This document shows, in pieces, positions 32,961 to 42,940 of a stretch of DNA of 64,000 nt. The stretch lies in assembly GCA_030761205.1 (NCBI GenBank), contig JAULJL010000015.1, positions 14,761,501-14,825,500 of the forward strand, in the 5' to 3' direction. The position numbers and the translations under genes are program-made. Source of the stretch: Fremontodendron californicum (Eukaryota > Streptophyta > Magnoliopsida > Malvales > Malvaceae). Within the stretch, counting starts at the first letter, position 1, and every line of letters begins with the position of its first letter. The notes beneath the pieces were generated by a model. The model ran no database searches. It was not told the origin of the DNA and saw only the letters and a list, made by a program, of their open reading frames with translations.

Positions 32961-33990
32961 ATCTAGAACCTGGTCAAGAGCCTCTGAGTTGGAATAAACG
33001 CATAAAGATTACGGTTGGTGCTGCTCGAGGAATCGAATATCTACATTGCAAGGCCAATCCACCTGTCATTTATCGTGACTTGAAGTTTGCAAATATTTTG
33101 CTGGATAATGATTTCAACCCAAAACTCTCAGATTTTGGCTTAGCAAAATTGGGCTATGTGGGTGACAATACTCATGTGTCAACCAGAGTGATGGGAACAT
33201 ATGGATATTGTGCCCCAGAGTATGCCATGAGTGGCAAATTAACTCTTAAGTCTGACATATATAGTTTGGTGTGATGCTATTGGAGTTGATAACTGGACGG
33301 AAGGCAATAGATACTAATAAGAAGCATCGAGAGTAGAACTTGGTTTCTTGGGTAAGTTAACCTTTTATTTATTTATATCTGTTTTTCCTTTTTTTGTTTT
33401 ACTGGTGTGATTCAGCTTTACTTTTATTTCCTTTCTTTTTCACCTCCCTCGTCTTCACTCCTAGATTTTGGCTTAGCAGAACTTGTTTCTCTCATGCCGT
33501 CCCTTGCGACCTAGGCTTTGCATGGTTATTTTTTAAGTTCTCTCTGTGCTATATAATTTACATGGTTTACTGGTTTGAAGTATGATTGTATTGCTTCTTG
33601 TTTGCCTTTAATCTGAACTTGCTGCCATAGTCCCTTTAGACCTGTAGAATATAAACAATTATCTTTTTTTACATTGGCGCATAAACCAGCATCATAGTTA
33701 GATTTTTGTGGGTTTACCTATTGTTATTCTATGTAGCAGACTTGTATCTGCTTCGTTTGGATTTTGAAATAAAACTTTTAATTATCCAAAAAAAAAACAA
33801 TGAATAGTTGAATTCATATTCTATCACTAGATTCTGATGTCTTTCTCTTTTTTTTTTTATTCTTTCTATGAGTTGCAGTCCCATCCGTTTTTAAAAAACC
33901 AGAAGAAGTTTGGCCTACTGGTTGATCCTCTAATTCGAGGATGTTATCCTTGCCATTTCTTGAACTATGCAATTGGTGACTAGAGCTGTG
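32961..33990 (+). pseudogene. PBS1-like receptor-like cytoplasmic kinase (RLCK VII) pseudogene
   Basis: The first exon (32961-33351, after TTTTCAG and before GTAAGT) encodes the catalytic half of the kinase: AARGIEYLHCKANPPVIYRD, the catalytic loop with YRDLKFANILLDN, DFGLAKLG, and the activation/APE segment GTYGYCAPEYAMSGKLTLKS. The family is known for signalling beneath immune receptors. Near 33268 one base is missing (YSL instead of YSFGV), and the continuation VMLLELITGRKAIDTN is in a shifted frame with a TAG near 33334. The next exon starts at 33879 (SHPFLKNQKKFGLLVDPLIR, then CYP) and runs into a stop within about 35 codons. Exons for the N-lobe (P-loop, Lys) are not visible, so this is a decayed copy. 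Confidence 0.85.
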
Positions 33991-35870
33991 AAGAAACTTC
34001 TATCATGTAAGCTGCAACTCATTTTTATTGCATATTTTAGCATATTTTAGAATGCTCTCTTCTGCACTTTGCTTCTCTTTTTTTTCATTGTCACGAGAAT
34101 TGAACAAAACTTATTTTTTATTCCTTTTCATATGGTTTGTTGAGAATATGTTCTAAACATAGTAGAGAGTTGGTTTTGATTCCTTTAGATCCTTCTTTTC
34201 CTTCTTTGATAAATGGTGCTTGATAGTTTTTAACTCTTTTTCTTCCTTTGCTTTAATCAAACAGAAAAGAAGGATAGAATTAGCATTTGACTAATGTGGA
34301 TTTTGCTATAAATTGCTGTAGGTTGTTACCTCATCGAGCATGAAAATTATTTCGAGCAAAAATATTTTCAAATGTTGTTCTTTTCTTAATCATTTTTTAG
34401 TTCTTTAGACTTTGAGAGTCTTGGTTTGTCAATTTTACAGAGTTTTGAGATCTGAGTTGAAACTGCAGATGGGGATATACGGTATTGGTAGCATTGAGTC
34501 TCATGAAACTCCTTGACTTCAGCTTAGCCTTGCAGTTTTGATGAAAAGAAAGTTCAGTTGGATTAGAGATATAGAGGTGTTTGATCCAATTCTATCTGCA
34601 ACTGAGTCTCGGGTTTTAGAGTCCCTTGGCTGTTCCGTTCTATCTCCAATATTTCTGTATAAAACGAAGTTTTTATGTACTCTTTGTGTTCAATATTCAT
34701 AATTAATTAAGCAGCAAATTCCTTAGTGCCAATACTGGTGCCTGCACATAGGTAAAACTTGACTGAATTTCGTTTTCTTTCTACAATGCCGGACATGTTT
34801 TCAGTAATTATATCTAGTTCTTGGCGACAATTAGCATTCAACTTTGATAGATTGGCTTGTGTTCTTGTATCAATATATTGCTTTCTAAAGCTAATAATAC
34901 TATCTACAAGCCAAAGCAGAATAGGAGACAAGAAAAAAGAATCAAACTTATCTAATTGTGATCATCAATACTGCCTAATTTCCATATTGTTTAATGTTGA
35001 AAATAAAAAATTGGAAACGTGAAAGCAATATGTTGATACAATTAATTCTTAGATTATATTTCCTTAAGTTTCCTCTGGTTGTTTAACAATCAAATGCCAT
35101 AATTGCTTCAAAATTGTTAATATAAGCTATAAACTGATTATTGGGGATATTACCAAATCTAATAAAGCTGTATGGTCTTGTGATTTTCTTTATGAGGCTA
35201 TGATCAAACTTGTCAAACTCCTTTTGCAAATCCTTAAGATAATGGAAAGCTAGTTTTATTGGATAGGAAGAATCGCACAAAGTGATGAAGCAGATTCCAT
35301 TCACGACCAAATAGCTTAAGGGAAAAAGAAAAAAGATCAAGCAAACTAGTAGTAAATGATTTAGAGGACGATGAAGCGATCGTCCAAAGATATTGAAAAT
35401 TTTAATTGTCACGTTTCTTAGTGGCTTTCGCTAGCTCAAATTAAATCTACTAATTATTATATTTTTTTATGTTACCCGAATTCGGGATGAATGTCGGATA
35501 TGAATATGTGTCTGACATGGGTTTACTTATTTTTTTAAAGTTCTTTCATATACTTGGAGGATCATACTCTATATCCATGTCCGAAATGACTTCAACATTG
35601 GAGTCTACGTAAAAAAATGTAAATTTTTAATTTAATGAATACAAAAAAATATTTTATATTTATAAATTATTTAATTTTTTATAAAAAATAATTTATTTAG
35701 AAAAAAATAAATAAGAAAAAGAAAAATAATTTTTTAAATAAAAATAATGTAAATATATATAATTTTATAAATTATTATATTTTTGAAAATTTAATTTAAT
35801 TTAAATTACTTGTAATATATTTGTGTAATTTATGTAATATTAAGTTGTAAAAAAAAATTACATAGATTAT
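33991..35870. other. Intergenic sequence
   Basis: It is AT-rich and has only short, unsupported ORFs on both strands. I see no recognisable gene or transposon boundary. Confidence 0.5.
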
Positions 35871-35998
35871 GACCAATATTTGATTCCCTTTTTTCATTAC
35901 ATAAATACATTACAAAAGCCTGTAATGATTTATGTAATTTTCCATGTTTGTATGTAATTTTAGTAATGTAAAGTGGTAATAAAAAATTACATAAATAC
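35871..35998. repeat. Left edge of the minisatellite, ending in the AATAC target duplication
   Basis: 'ttacataaatac' and 'gatttatgtaatttt' motifs match the array at 56264-57790. The Ogre-2 insertion split this array. AATAC lies at 35994-35998 and again at 56259-56263. Confidence 0.8.
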
Positions 35999-38924
35999 TG
36001 TCGCAACCTAAAAAATAACGACGAGTCTCATCGCAAGACTTTATTATTCGTTAAGCGTGACATTTAAAAAAAACGAGGAAAAGTCGACTTAATTCCTCTA
36101 GAAATGAAGGTTTTGAAAATGACCTTAAAAAAAGACATGGAGTCGCCACCAATCTTTTTTTAGCTAGGTGTGATCGGCCACCTATTAAAACCGGTTTTAT
36201 AAAATATTTTAAAAATTATTTAAAACATTTTAAAAACCAATTTCAAGTCTGCGTTTTAAACCAGAGAAATGAAAGAAGCGGGTTCGGGAGTCGGTTACGT
36301 GTGGGGAAGGATTAGCACCCCCACAACGCCCGTATAAATCGGTACCTTATTAATCGTGTGTTATCTCAAGTCTCGGTAAAAGTTGGTTTTAAATTTAGTA
36401 TTTCAAATTAATTCCCAATTTAAAGAAAAAATAATTCCATTTTTTATTGAAAATGATCCGGAATTTATAAATTCAAAATTTTCCTATATTCCCCAACAAA
36501 CGTGGCAAAATATAGAAATTTTTATTAGTTTTGGAAAACTTTCCGAATCATTCTCTTTTTTTTTTTTGAAAGAAAGATATTCCTTTATTAATAATAATTG
36601 ATGATATTCCCTCCAGCAAACCCGGTAGAGAACTCATGAATTATTTTAACTCGGGAATATCTTTATTTTTATTGAAAACCATTATCTTTTTTTGAAAACA
36701 TTTAAAAGAAATGAATATTTATAGGCATGACATAAATAAAATGACATAGCAAAATCTAAATAATATAATGCAACCTAAATGTCATGACACATAGAAATTA
36801 TTATGGCAAGAATCACATATTATATGAAATGCATGAATATAAAAATGCAATGCATGAAATGTATTTTTTCCTTTAATTAAGGAAATCCGTATATCTAAAA
36901 AGATATCCGGCTACCTTAGGAAAATATGTCAAATTAAATATTCTAAAACCAAAATACTTTGTGATTGTTTGAAAACAATTTTGAAAAGCTTGAATTAAAA
37001 ATAAAAACTGGGCTAAAATTTTTAAAATGACTCTAATTTCCTAAGTTTTAAAAAAAAAATCCGGACTTGGCTGCCCTTAACCCGGGACTTGAAAAACCAT
37101 TTTTAGAGTTTAAAAAGGATTATAAATTACCCTAAGTCAGTAGCTAACCCTCCTAATCAGCCCACTCTAAGTAAATTAACCAAAACAGAAAATTGGTTTT
37201 TCTTTAAATTCAATTCTGACTCCACTGTCCAGTTTTAATCCACGATTTTTTTACCCTATTTTTAAAAATTCCAAAAAATCTGAAAAAATTATTGGAGACC
37301 CAGGACATGTAAAAATACACGGGAAAAAATCGACTTAATTTTCTGATCAAAGATGAATTCCCAGAAAAATCGGAGATGTACGAGTTTTGGGTGAAAAAAA
37401 AAAAAAAACTGCTTTTCCAACACATTTTTTATCTTTGATAAAATCATTTAAAAATCAAAATAAAAATATTTGAAACTCATAGAATGGCTTGAAAACAGTA
37501 GCTAGGACTTTTTGAAAGTTAGATAAAAATTGGCTAAGTAAAAAAAATCACAAAGGTAGAATAATCAATTTGACAAACTTAATTTTCCACAAGTGTGCTC
37601 AAGAGAGCATGACCTTGAACCATCAATTGGCTCAAGTCATTATTCAAGTGGTATGAACATGAAACGCATGAAACAATGCAGCAAACATAATGCATGAAAT
37701 GCATGGATTTAAACCTAAATGTCATAAAAAAATGCATGGCATTCATAAAGATGACCTAATACCTAAATGACATAGCATAAGATGACATGGCATGTGAATG
37801 AAATCGACATGGCAAACAAGATGACATGGCATAATGGATGACATAAAATGACATGGCAAGCAAATGTAACCTAGACCTAAAGTGTCATGAAAATGCATGG
37901 AAATACAGAGATGTCCTAATGCCTAACATGAACTTGGAAATGTGTATGGCATACCAAGATGACCCAGACCTAATGGACACGGAAATGCATGATAATACAA
38001 AATGACACCATCACAAAATATTCATAATCACATCATGATCACATACACACATCATTATTTGAAATGAATTATTCATGTGAGGAATCACATAAATAGCATA
38101 TGTCAAAAAAAATATTATCTTGCTTCCTGGCAAACCCGACAAAGCTTGAAAAATAATTCTTTTATATGATATTTACATGATTCCGAGTAAAATGAAAACC
38201 ATACGTTTCGATTCTATAAACACGTGCGTTGAACAATTTCCTAACCTCTCCGGCAAACCCGGCAAAGATCGGGAACTAATTCTCGCCAAATGTTTAATAA
38301 AACGAAAAGTACGCTTTTATGACAAATTAAGTAAAAACATTTTGAAAATGCAATGCATGGAGATGTATTTCTTTCTTAAAGTAAGGATATCCGTATACCT
38401 AAAAAGGTATCCAACTAACTTAGAAAGATACTTCAATCGGATTTAGCAAAAACGGACCCGAAGGTTTTTTAAAAAAACACAATGCCCAAAGGATTTGAAG
38501 AATTGTAACCCGGAGGTTTTGAAAACAAATGCCCGAAGGTCTTAAAAAAGTTTTTATTTCGAAAAATAGCCTTGAAAAATTGTTTTTGGATTTTTAAAAC
38601 ATTTTCGGGAAAATAAAGGATGGTTAGGAATTTTGAGTCCGTAATCACATAATCCAAAAAAATTGATATGCCCCGGTATATCATGAGAATAAAAACAAAC
38701 TTGGTGGCGAACTATTAATTAATCCGAACCAAGAATCCCCGGGGGGTGAAGAAAAAAACTGTTTTCAAGAAATGATAACATAGACATCAATAGACTATAT
38801 CCAAGGTAAGCAACATTAGGCATTTCATCAGACACTAAATATGCATCACAATAAACCATATATAGATCAAGCACAATAAATATAAGAGAAATGAAAAAAA
38901 AAAAAAATTACCTCAAATGACTCC

Positions 38925-39146
38925 TTAAATTACCACCACCGCATATTGGATGCCTTGATACTTGGATCGAGGATAATATATATCTTCACATTTTGGACAG
39001 TAGATTTTCACAGTACTTGAACGAGGAATAACTGACTGACCAACTAGAAGACAAGGTTGTCCACAGCAGCAAACTCTTGGGCATTTTCCAAAGTCATAGT
39101 TTTTGTATTTCTCCAACACAGCAGACATTCCCTTGCTGGTTAATCT
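38925..39146 (-). pseudogene. Captured casein kinase 2 regulatory beta subunit fragment
   Basis: The minus-strand frame reads LTSKGMSAVLEKYKNYDFGK and then CPRVCCCGQPC. After a short stretch comes STVKIYCPKCEDIYYPRSKY, followed by QG. This is the zinc-ribbon dimerisation region of CK2 beta, and all four zinc-type cysteines are present. It begins directly after P5A ATPase codons in the same frame and ends in an unrelated tail (IQYAVVVI). About 65 of the family's more than 200 residues are present. The gene has no introns here, so it came from spliced RNA. It is not expected to be functional. Confidence 0.92.
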
Positions 39147-40109
39147 GTAGCAAATCCTCTCTGTCTCATCTGGTGATACCCACTCGTATCCTTCACTGTT
39201 CTTCAGTGGACCAAGAATCAATACTGCTTTTGATGCAATATGAACTTGGCCAGCAACATGGCAAGCTGTCAAAGCCTGGTCACCAGTTATCATCACCAAA
39301 TCATGTGAAGAATTCTTTAATTCAGATAGAATAGCAGAAGAGTCTGCTCTAATAGGACAGTTAAATACTGCAAAACCAGCAAATGTGAACCCACACTCTA
39401 CAGTATCTCTCTCCAAGCTTCTAGCTTCACTAACTGTCATATCTGGAAGAGACTTGTAAGCAAGGGCCAGAACACGAGACCCTTGACGTGTATATTTCTT
39501 GTAGGTTGAAACATATGCTGGAGGCAAATCAATAAGCCTATCTTGGATAGTCTCAAGTGCACCCTTGACAAAAGCGAAAAACTCCTCCTGGACACGAACA
39601 ACAACTGCCATTCATTTCAAGTGGGATGCAAAATGGTGCCTCTGCACAATCTGCACAGCATTGCCACTTCTTTTTTTTGGAATAGCCTTCTCATCAGACT
39701 TATAACTCCAATCAATTCCTTTTTGTGCAGCCTTCTCAAGAGGATCACCAACCTGCTTGCTGTTTACAAACACCAAGGCGTGACAAGAAGCCAGAATCTC
39801 AACCGTGCGAGGTGAAACTTTAGTCATATCAGATTACAAGTCTGAATTGTCACTTAACCCAACAACTCCGGTGAACTCCATATCATCTGACGTCAGCGTT
39901 CCAGTTTTATCGAAACAACATATGTCAACCTTTCCAGCAAATGGGATTCGAAAAAGCTCTGTACAAAATATTCCACACCGAGCAAGGGCAATCAAAGATG
40001 TATTAACAGCTATTGATAATTCCATTGGTAGCTCTGGTGGAATCACAGAAGTAATAATAAGAGAACAACTTAGGAAGAGCTTGTACTTGCTTCTTGTAGG
40101 ATCTTCCAG
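39147..40109 (-). pseudogene. Captured P5A-type ATPase fragment
   Basis: Three consecutive in-line frames (40109-39834, 39827-39612, 39611-39147) read continuously as the catalytic part of an endomembrane P5A ATPase (the PDR2/MIA family of plants). They include SVIPPELPMELSIAVNTSLI, the phosphorylation motif FDKTGTLT with its Asp, QIVQRHHFASHLK, TRQGSRVLALAYKSLPDMTV and MITGDQAL. Two nonsense codons interrupt it: a TAA near 39831 and a TGA just before the Met at 39611. Both are present in the other LTR too. No introns remain. The upstream end fuses in frame to XLG and the downstream end in frame to CK2 beta. Confidence 0.95.
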
Positions 40110-40466
40110 CCCAAATAATAGCAACTTCTGTACTCTTCCCTGCTCCAAATACTCAGGCACTGACCTCCCAGAAAAGGTTGTTGGATCTTCTTGTGGCCCA
40201 TGGGGATTTGCAGGTGGTACAGGCAATGAAAACAATGAACAACAGAAACGAGTAAAAGCCTTTTCCCATATCTTGCCCTTGATGTTATTTTGACCTTCTT
40301 CATCATACGATCCATCATCGTATAGCCAAAAATGAGTATCTCTGAGGCATTGTACCTTTGCCAGCTTCAACACTCTAAGCTCAATCTTTGTGATTTGACA
40401 GCCATTAATGTATACCCCTGTGCTCCCATTGGTAGCATCCTTTTTCAGCTTACCGCAAATATTCAA
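40110..40466 (-). pseudogene. Captured extra-large G protein (XLG) fragment
   Basis: The minus-strand frame gives GVYINGCQITKIELRVLKLA, DGSYDEEGQNNIKGKIWEKA, LFSLPVP and RSVPEYLEQGRVQKLLLFG. This matches the stretch leading into the G-alpha-like domain of plant XLG proteins, cut just before the P-loop. The frame then continues without a break into P5A ATPase (EDPTRSKYKL), making a 210-codon XLG-P5A fusion ORF (40466-39834). The identification rests on the EEGQ-N-KGKIW and LEQ-x3-QKLLL signatures. Confidence 0.85.
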
Positions 40467-40572
40467 CTTAGAACTAATTATCCTGTCAGGCTTTTCTTTT
40501 TTTTTTTCAAAACACCCAAACCCCTTGTAGTTTTTTTTTTGTTAGCGAAAAAGCAAAGCCAATAAGACCCAA

Positions 40573-40713
40573 ACCAATCAAAATTGAAACCCCTGCTAAC
40601 CACAATATATTTCCTAAAACAAGCAAACCCCTATCAAAGAAGAAAAGTACACCAAGAAATGAGAAGAAAACACCAAAGCCAATAAGACCCAAGCTAATCC
40701 TTTGATCAGCCAA
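40573..40713 (-). pseudogene. Captured GOT1-like vesicle transport protein fragment
   Basis: The frame encodes ISLGLIGFGVFFSFLGVLFF, DRGLLVLGNILWLAGVSILIG, two hydrophobic segments typical of the small Golgi protein GOT1. After ILIG the frame returns to a copy of its own start (LGLIGF), because 'aagccaataagaccca' occurs at both 40554 and 40676. This looks like a template slip at a 16-nt repeat. It has no natural start codon and the rest of the protein is missing. Confidence 0.88.
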
Positions 40714-40724
40714 ACGCCCTTTCT

Positions 40725-40881
40725 TTACGCCTCTCCAAAAATCGAGTCAAAGTGCTTTATGAGCCTGTGTATGCCAACAAGTGAAGGATTTCTAGCTCTC
40801 CTCCTCAGCAAACTCCACCTCTTCTGGATATTGCGAGAACTCAGACCATTTCTACGTTGAGCATATCGGCCTGTCAGTTTG
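40725..40881 (-). pseudogene. Captured fragment of unidentified basic protein
   Basis: The frame continues from the preceding fragment: GRYAQRRNGLSSRNIQKRWS, LLRRRARNPSLVGIHRLIKH, ending in a TAA stop at 40727. It is arginine-rich. I do not recognise the source gene. It is open and joined in frame to the KH/FUBP-like segment. Confidence 0.5.
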
Positions 40882-41226
40882 GAAACTGGTGCTGCCTCGT
40901 AAGTCCCATGAGTGCTCCCACTTGCATTGCTGTCAGCAGGATATGCTGGAGGCTGTGAGTAACTAACACCATAATTATAAGGTGCTCCATAACCAGGCTG
41001 GCTGGCTGGTGCTCCTCCATAGGTTGGAGCACGATAACTAGATGGTTGAGCACGTTGTGAACCAGACTCTGGTTGACCATAACCAGAAAATGGGGGCTGT
41101 GAATGATATCCTGGCTGACCATAACTTCCTGGGGTGCTAGGCGACTGCTGCGTCTGCCCATAGACAGGGGGATTGGCTAAAGGTTTCTGCGCTTGCGGTG
41201 GTTTTCGAAAGCCGGGAGTGGGAGCT
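40882..41226 (-). pseudogene. Captured KH-domain/FUBP-like protein C-terminal fragment
   Basis: The open minus-strand frame is rich in Tyr-Gly-Gln-Pro repeats: GSYGQPGYHSQPPFSGYGQP, SYRAPTYGGAPASQPGYGAP, SYSQPPAYPADSNASGSTHG, TYEAAPVS. Plant far-upstream-element-binding-like KH proteins end in such repeats with a closing G-TYD/EAAP motif. The KH domains are absent. The assignment rests on composition and the closing motif, so a related low-complexity RNA-binding protein is possible. Confidence 0.65.
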
Positions 41227-41237
41227 AATAGTGGAGT

Positions 41238-41476
41238 CTAGCTAATCTGTCTTGGTTTGACCAGCTGAAAATGGTGGTCTGGATGATGAACCTGCCATAG
41301 CCCCCCACGACCTCCTTGCTGGGACTGTGGAACCCAACATCTTCCACCCGAGTATTCTCCTCCTCCACCTGCTTGTTGTTGAGGAGGACGTTGGGGACCA
41401 CGACCACTGCCAACACCAGTATCAAGGGACTGAGAGCCCTCACCTCCAGCAGAAGGAACTCTCTTCTTCCTAACCA
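41238..41476 (-). pseudogene. Captured ARGONAUTE1 N-terminal fragment
   Basis: Starting at the ATG at 41476 the frame gives MVRKKRVPSAGGEGSQSLDT, GSGRGPQRPPQQQAGGGGEY and SQQGGRGG, the Gly/Gln-rich N-terminal extension of plant AGO1. It keeps the natural start and some 5' leader (up to about 41575) and ends in unrelated residues and a stop. None of the N, PAZ, MID or PIWI domains is included. The miR168 target site of AGO1 also appears to lie beyond the fragment. Confidence 0.85.
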
Positions 41477-41754
41477 TGATGGTAAGACTACCACTCCCTC
41501 GACTCCCCCAGTCTCTAGTATACAGAGAAAAAGACTTACTCGCTTCGCAAACATAAAAGAGAGAGAGAACCATTGTTAGCAGCTTATTGGTTTAGAGGTT
41601 AAAAAAAATAATAATAATAATAAAAATAAAATGAAACCAAAGGAAACGAATGAACTCAGCTTTTAAGGTTTGCAACAACTCCATGGTAGCTGAATACTGA
41701 ACCCAAACTCGAAAACCCCAGCTTTTTAAACCACCGTGGCAGGCCAAAACTTTT

Positions 41755-41942
41755 GCAATGAATTCATGGTCTTTGCTCCTCTCTGACGGGTAATCTCATA
41801 TGTACGATCACAAAGGTCTTGCAGAAACAACTCCAATGCTTTAGAAACTAAAACAGGCACTGCTAAAGCAATCTTCCCAACCTCTTCATCAGCTTGCATA
41901 ATCTTTTTAATACGAGCAGCTGGGAAACAGGTATCGAGCTTA
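41755..41942 (-). pseudogene. Captured DRAP1/NC2-alpha histone-fold fragment
   Basis: The minus strand encodes KLDTCFPAARIKKIMQADEE, VGKIALAVPVLVSKALELFL, QDLCDRTYEITRQRGAKTMN. This is the histone-fold domain of the plant Dr1-associated corepressor (NC2 alpha), a TBP-binding repressor partner. It departs after KTMNSL into unrelated codons and a stop (QKFWPATVV). It is the fragment nearest the LTR start, so it comes first in the transcription direction. Confidence 0.92.
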
Positions 41943-42484
41943 GAGATCTGAGAATGCTGGTGTTTGATTTCAATATGTTTTTGTTAATCCCCATAAATTC
42001 CATGTGGTTTTTTTTTTGGTTACTAGCTCTCACTTGGTCTTTTCTATGGATTCCACTACCATTATCTTTTAGCAACCCTTTTTTTTTTCTTTTAGCTTTT
42101 TTGCTCCCTCCAAAGAAACCAAATCATCGGCCCCCCTTTTTTAACATGTACCTAACCTCAAAAAATGTATAATGTCTAAATTATCCATCCTTTATTCCAA
42201 TCTTTTTTTTTATTTTTTCAAATATTTTCAATTTAAAATTTTATTTTAAAAATCTAATAAAATTCAAGATTAAACTTTTTCACCTCGGGTTTAAATTGAA
42301 TTTTAAAATTGGTAATTTTACGGTCCGTTTTTATTTGAACAATTAAAGCTAAAAAAGATATATATAATTTAGAACATTTTAAAAATCTAAAATCGCGATC
42401 GTAACTTTTACAAAAATATTAAACCCGAGAGAGGGACAAATCAAAATTGGTTTTAAAAGGCCCGGACAAAATTAGGTGTCTACA

Positions 42485-42500
42485 GCTGCCCCTCTTTGGC
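42485..42500 (-). other. Polypurine tract of Ogre-2
   Basis: The minus strand reads GCCAAAGAGGGGCAGC immediately before the LTR start TGTAGACACC. Confidence 0.88.
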
Positions 42501-42940
42501 TATTGCTGAGAATCAGGAATCAGACAAAGATAAAATAGACAACAATTTTGTCCGGTTTGTGAAATCACATGTGAAGGAAAGGAAAGGGGTTATCTTTTTC
42601 ATTTCTTCATTCATTTTTGCATTTTTCATTTTCTTCTTTTTTTCTTCTTCTTTTTTTTCCATTTTTTTTCTATTTTTTCTATTTTTTCATTTTTCATTTT
42701 TTCCATAAATTCTTTTTTTTTTTTAAATAATAAACTGTAGATTTTGTCCTTAAATTGAATTCCCTGCCTAAACAAGGCTCGATTCGTCTTAAGGAAACGA
42801 ATTCGATTTTCAAAAGAAAAATTTATGCCCGAAGGTCTTTAAAATTGTGCACGGAGGTCTTAAAAAACTAGTGCCCGAAGGTCTTTAAAAATGGTGCCCG
42901 GAGGTCTTTGAAAAAACTGGTGCCCGAAGGTCTTTGATGA
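42501..42940 (-). other. Ogre-2 3' non-coding region
   Basis: It parallels 14532-14880 of Ogre-1, with T-rich runs followed by short 'gtgcccgaaggtcttt' repeats (42825-42935). There is no ORF of substance. Confidence 0.75.

Larger units (their letters stand above)
35999..42484 (-). repeat. Ogre-2 3' LTR with captured gene fragments
   Basis: It starts (plus strand) TGTCGCAACC and ends GTGTCTACA. Bases 36177-37700 match Ogre-1 LTR sequence at 1-1800. The cargo lies at about 38925-41942 and has no counterpart in Ogre-1. Confidence 0.97.

Noticed and set aside
39805..40293. 162-codon plus-strand ORF over the P5A/XLG fragments
   Set aside because: It is the antisense shadow of the recognised host-gene fragments on the minus strand.
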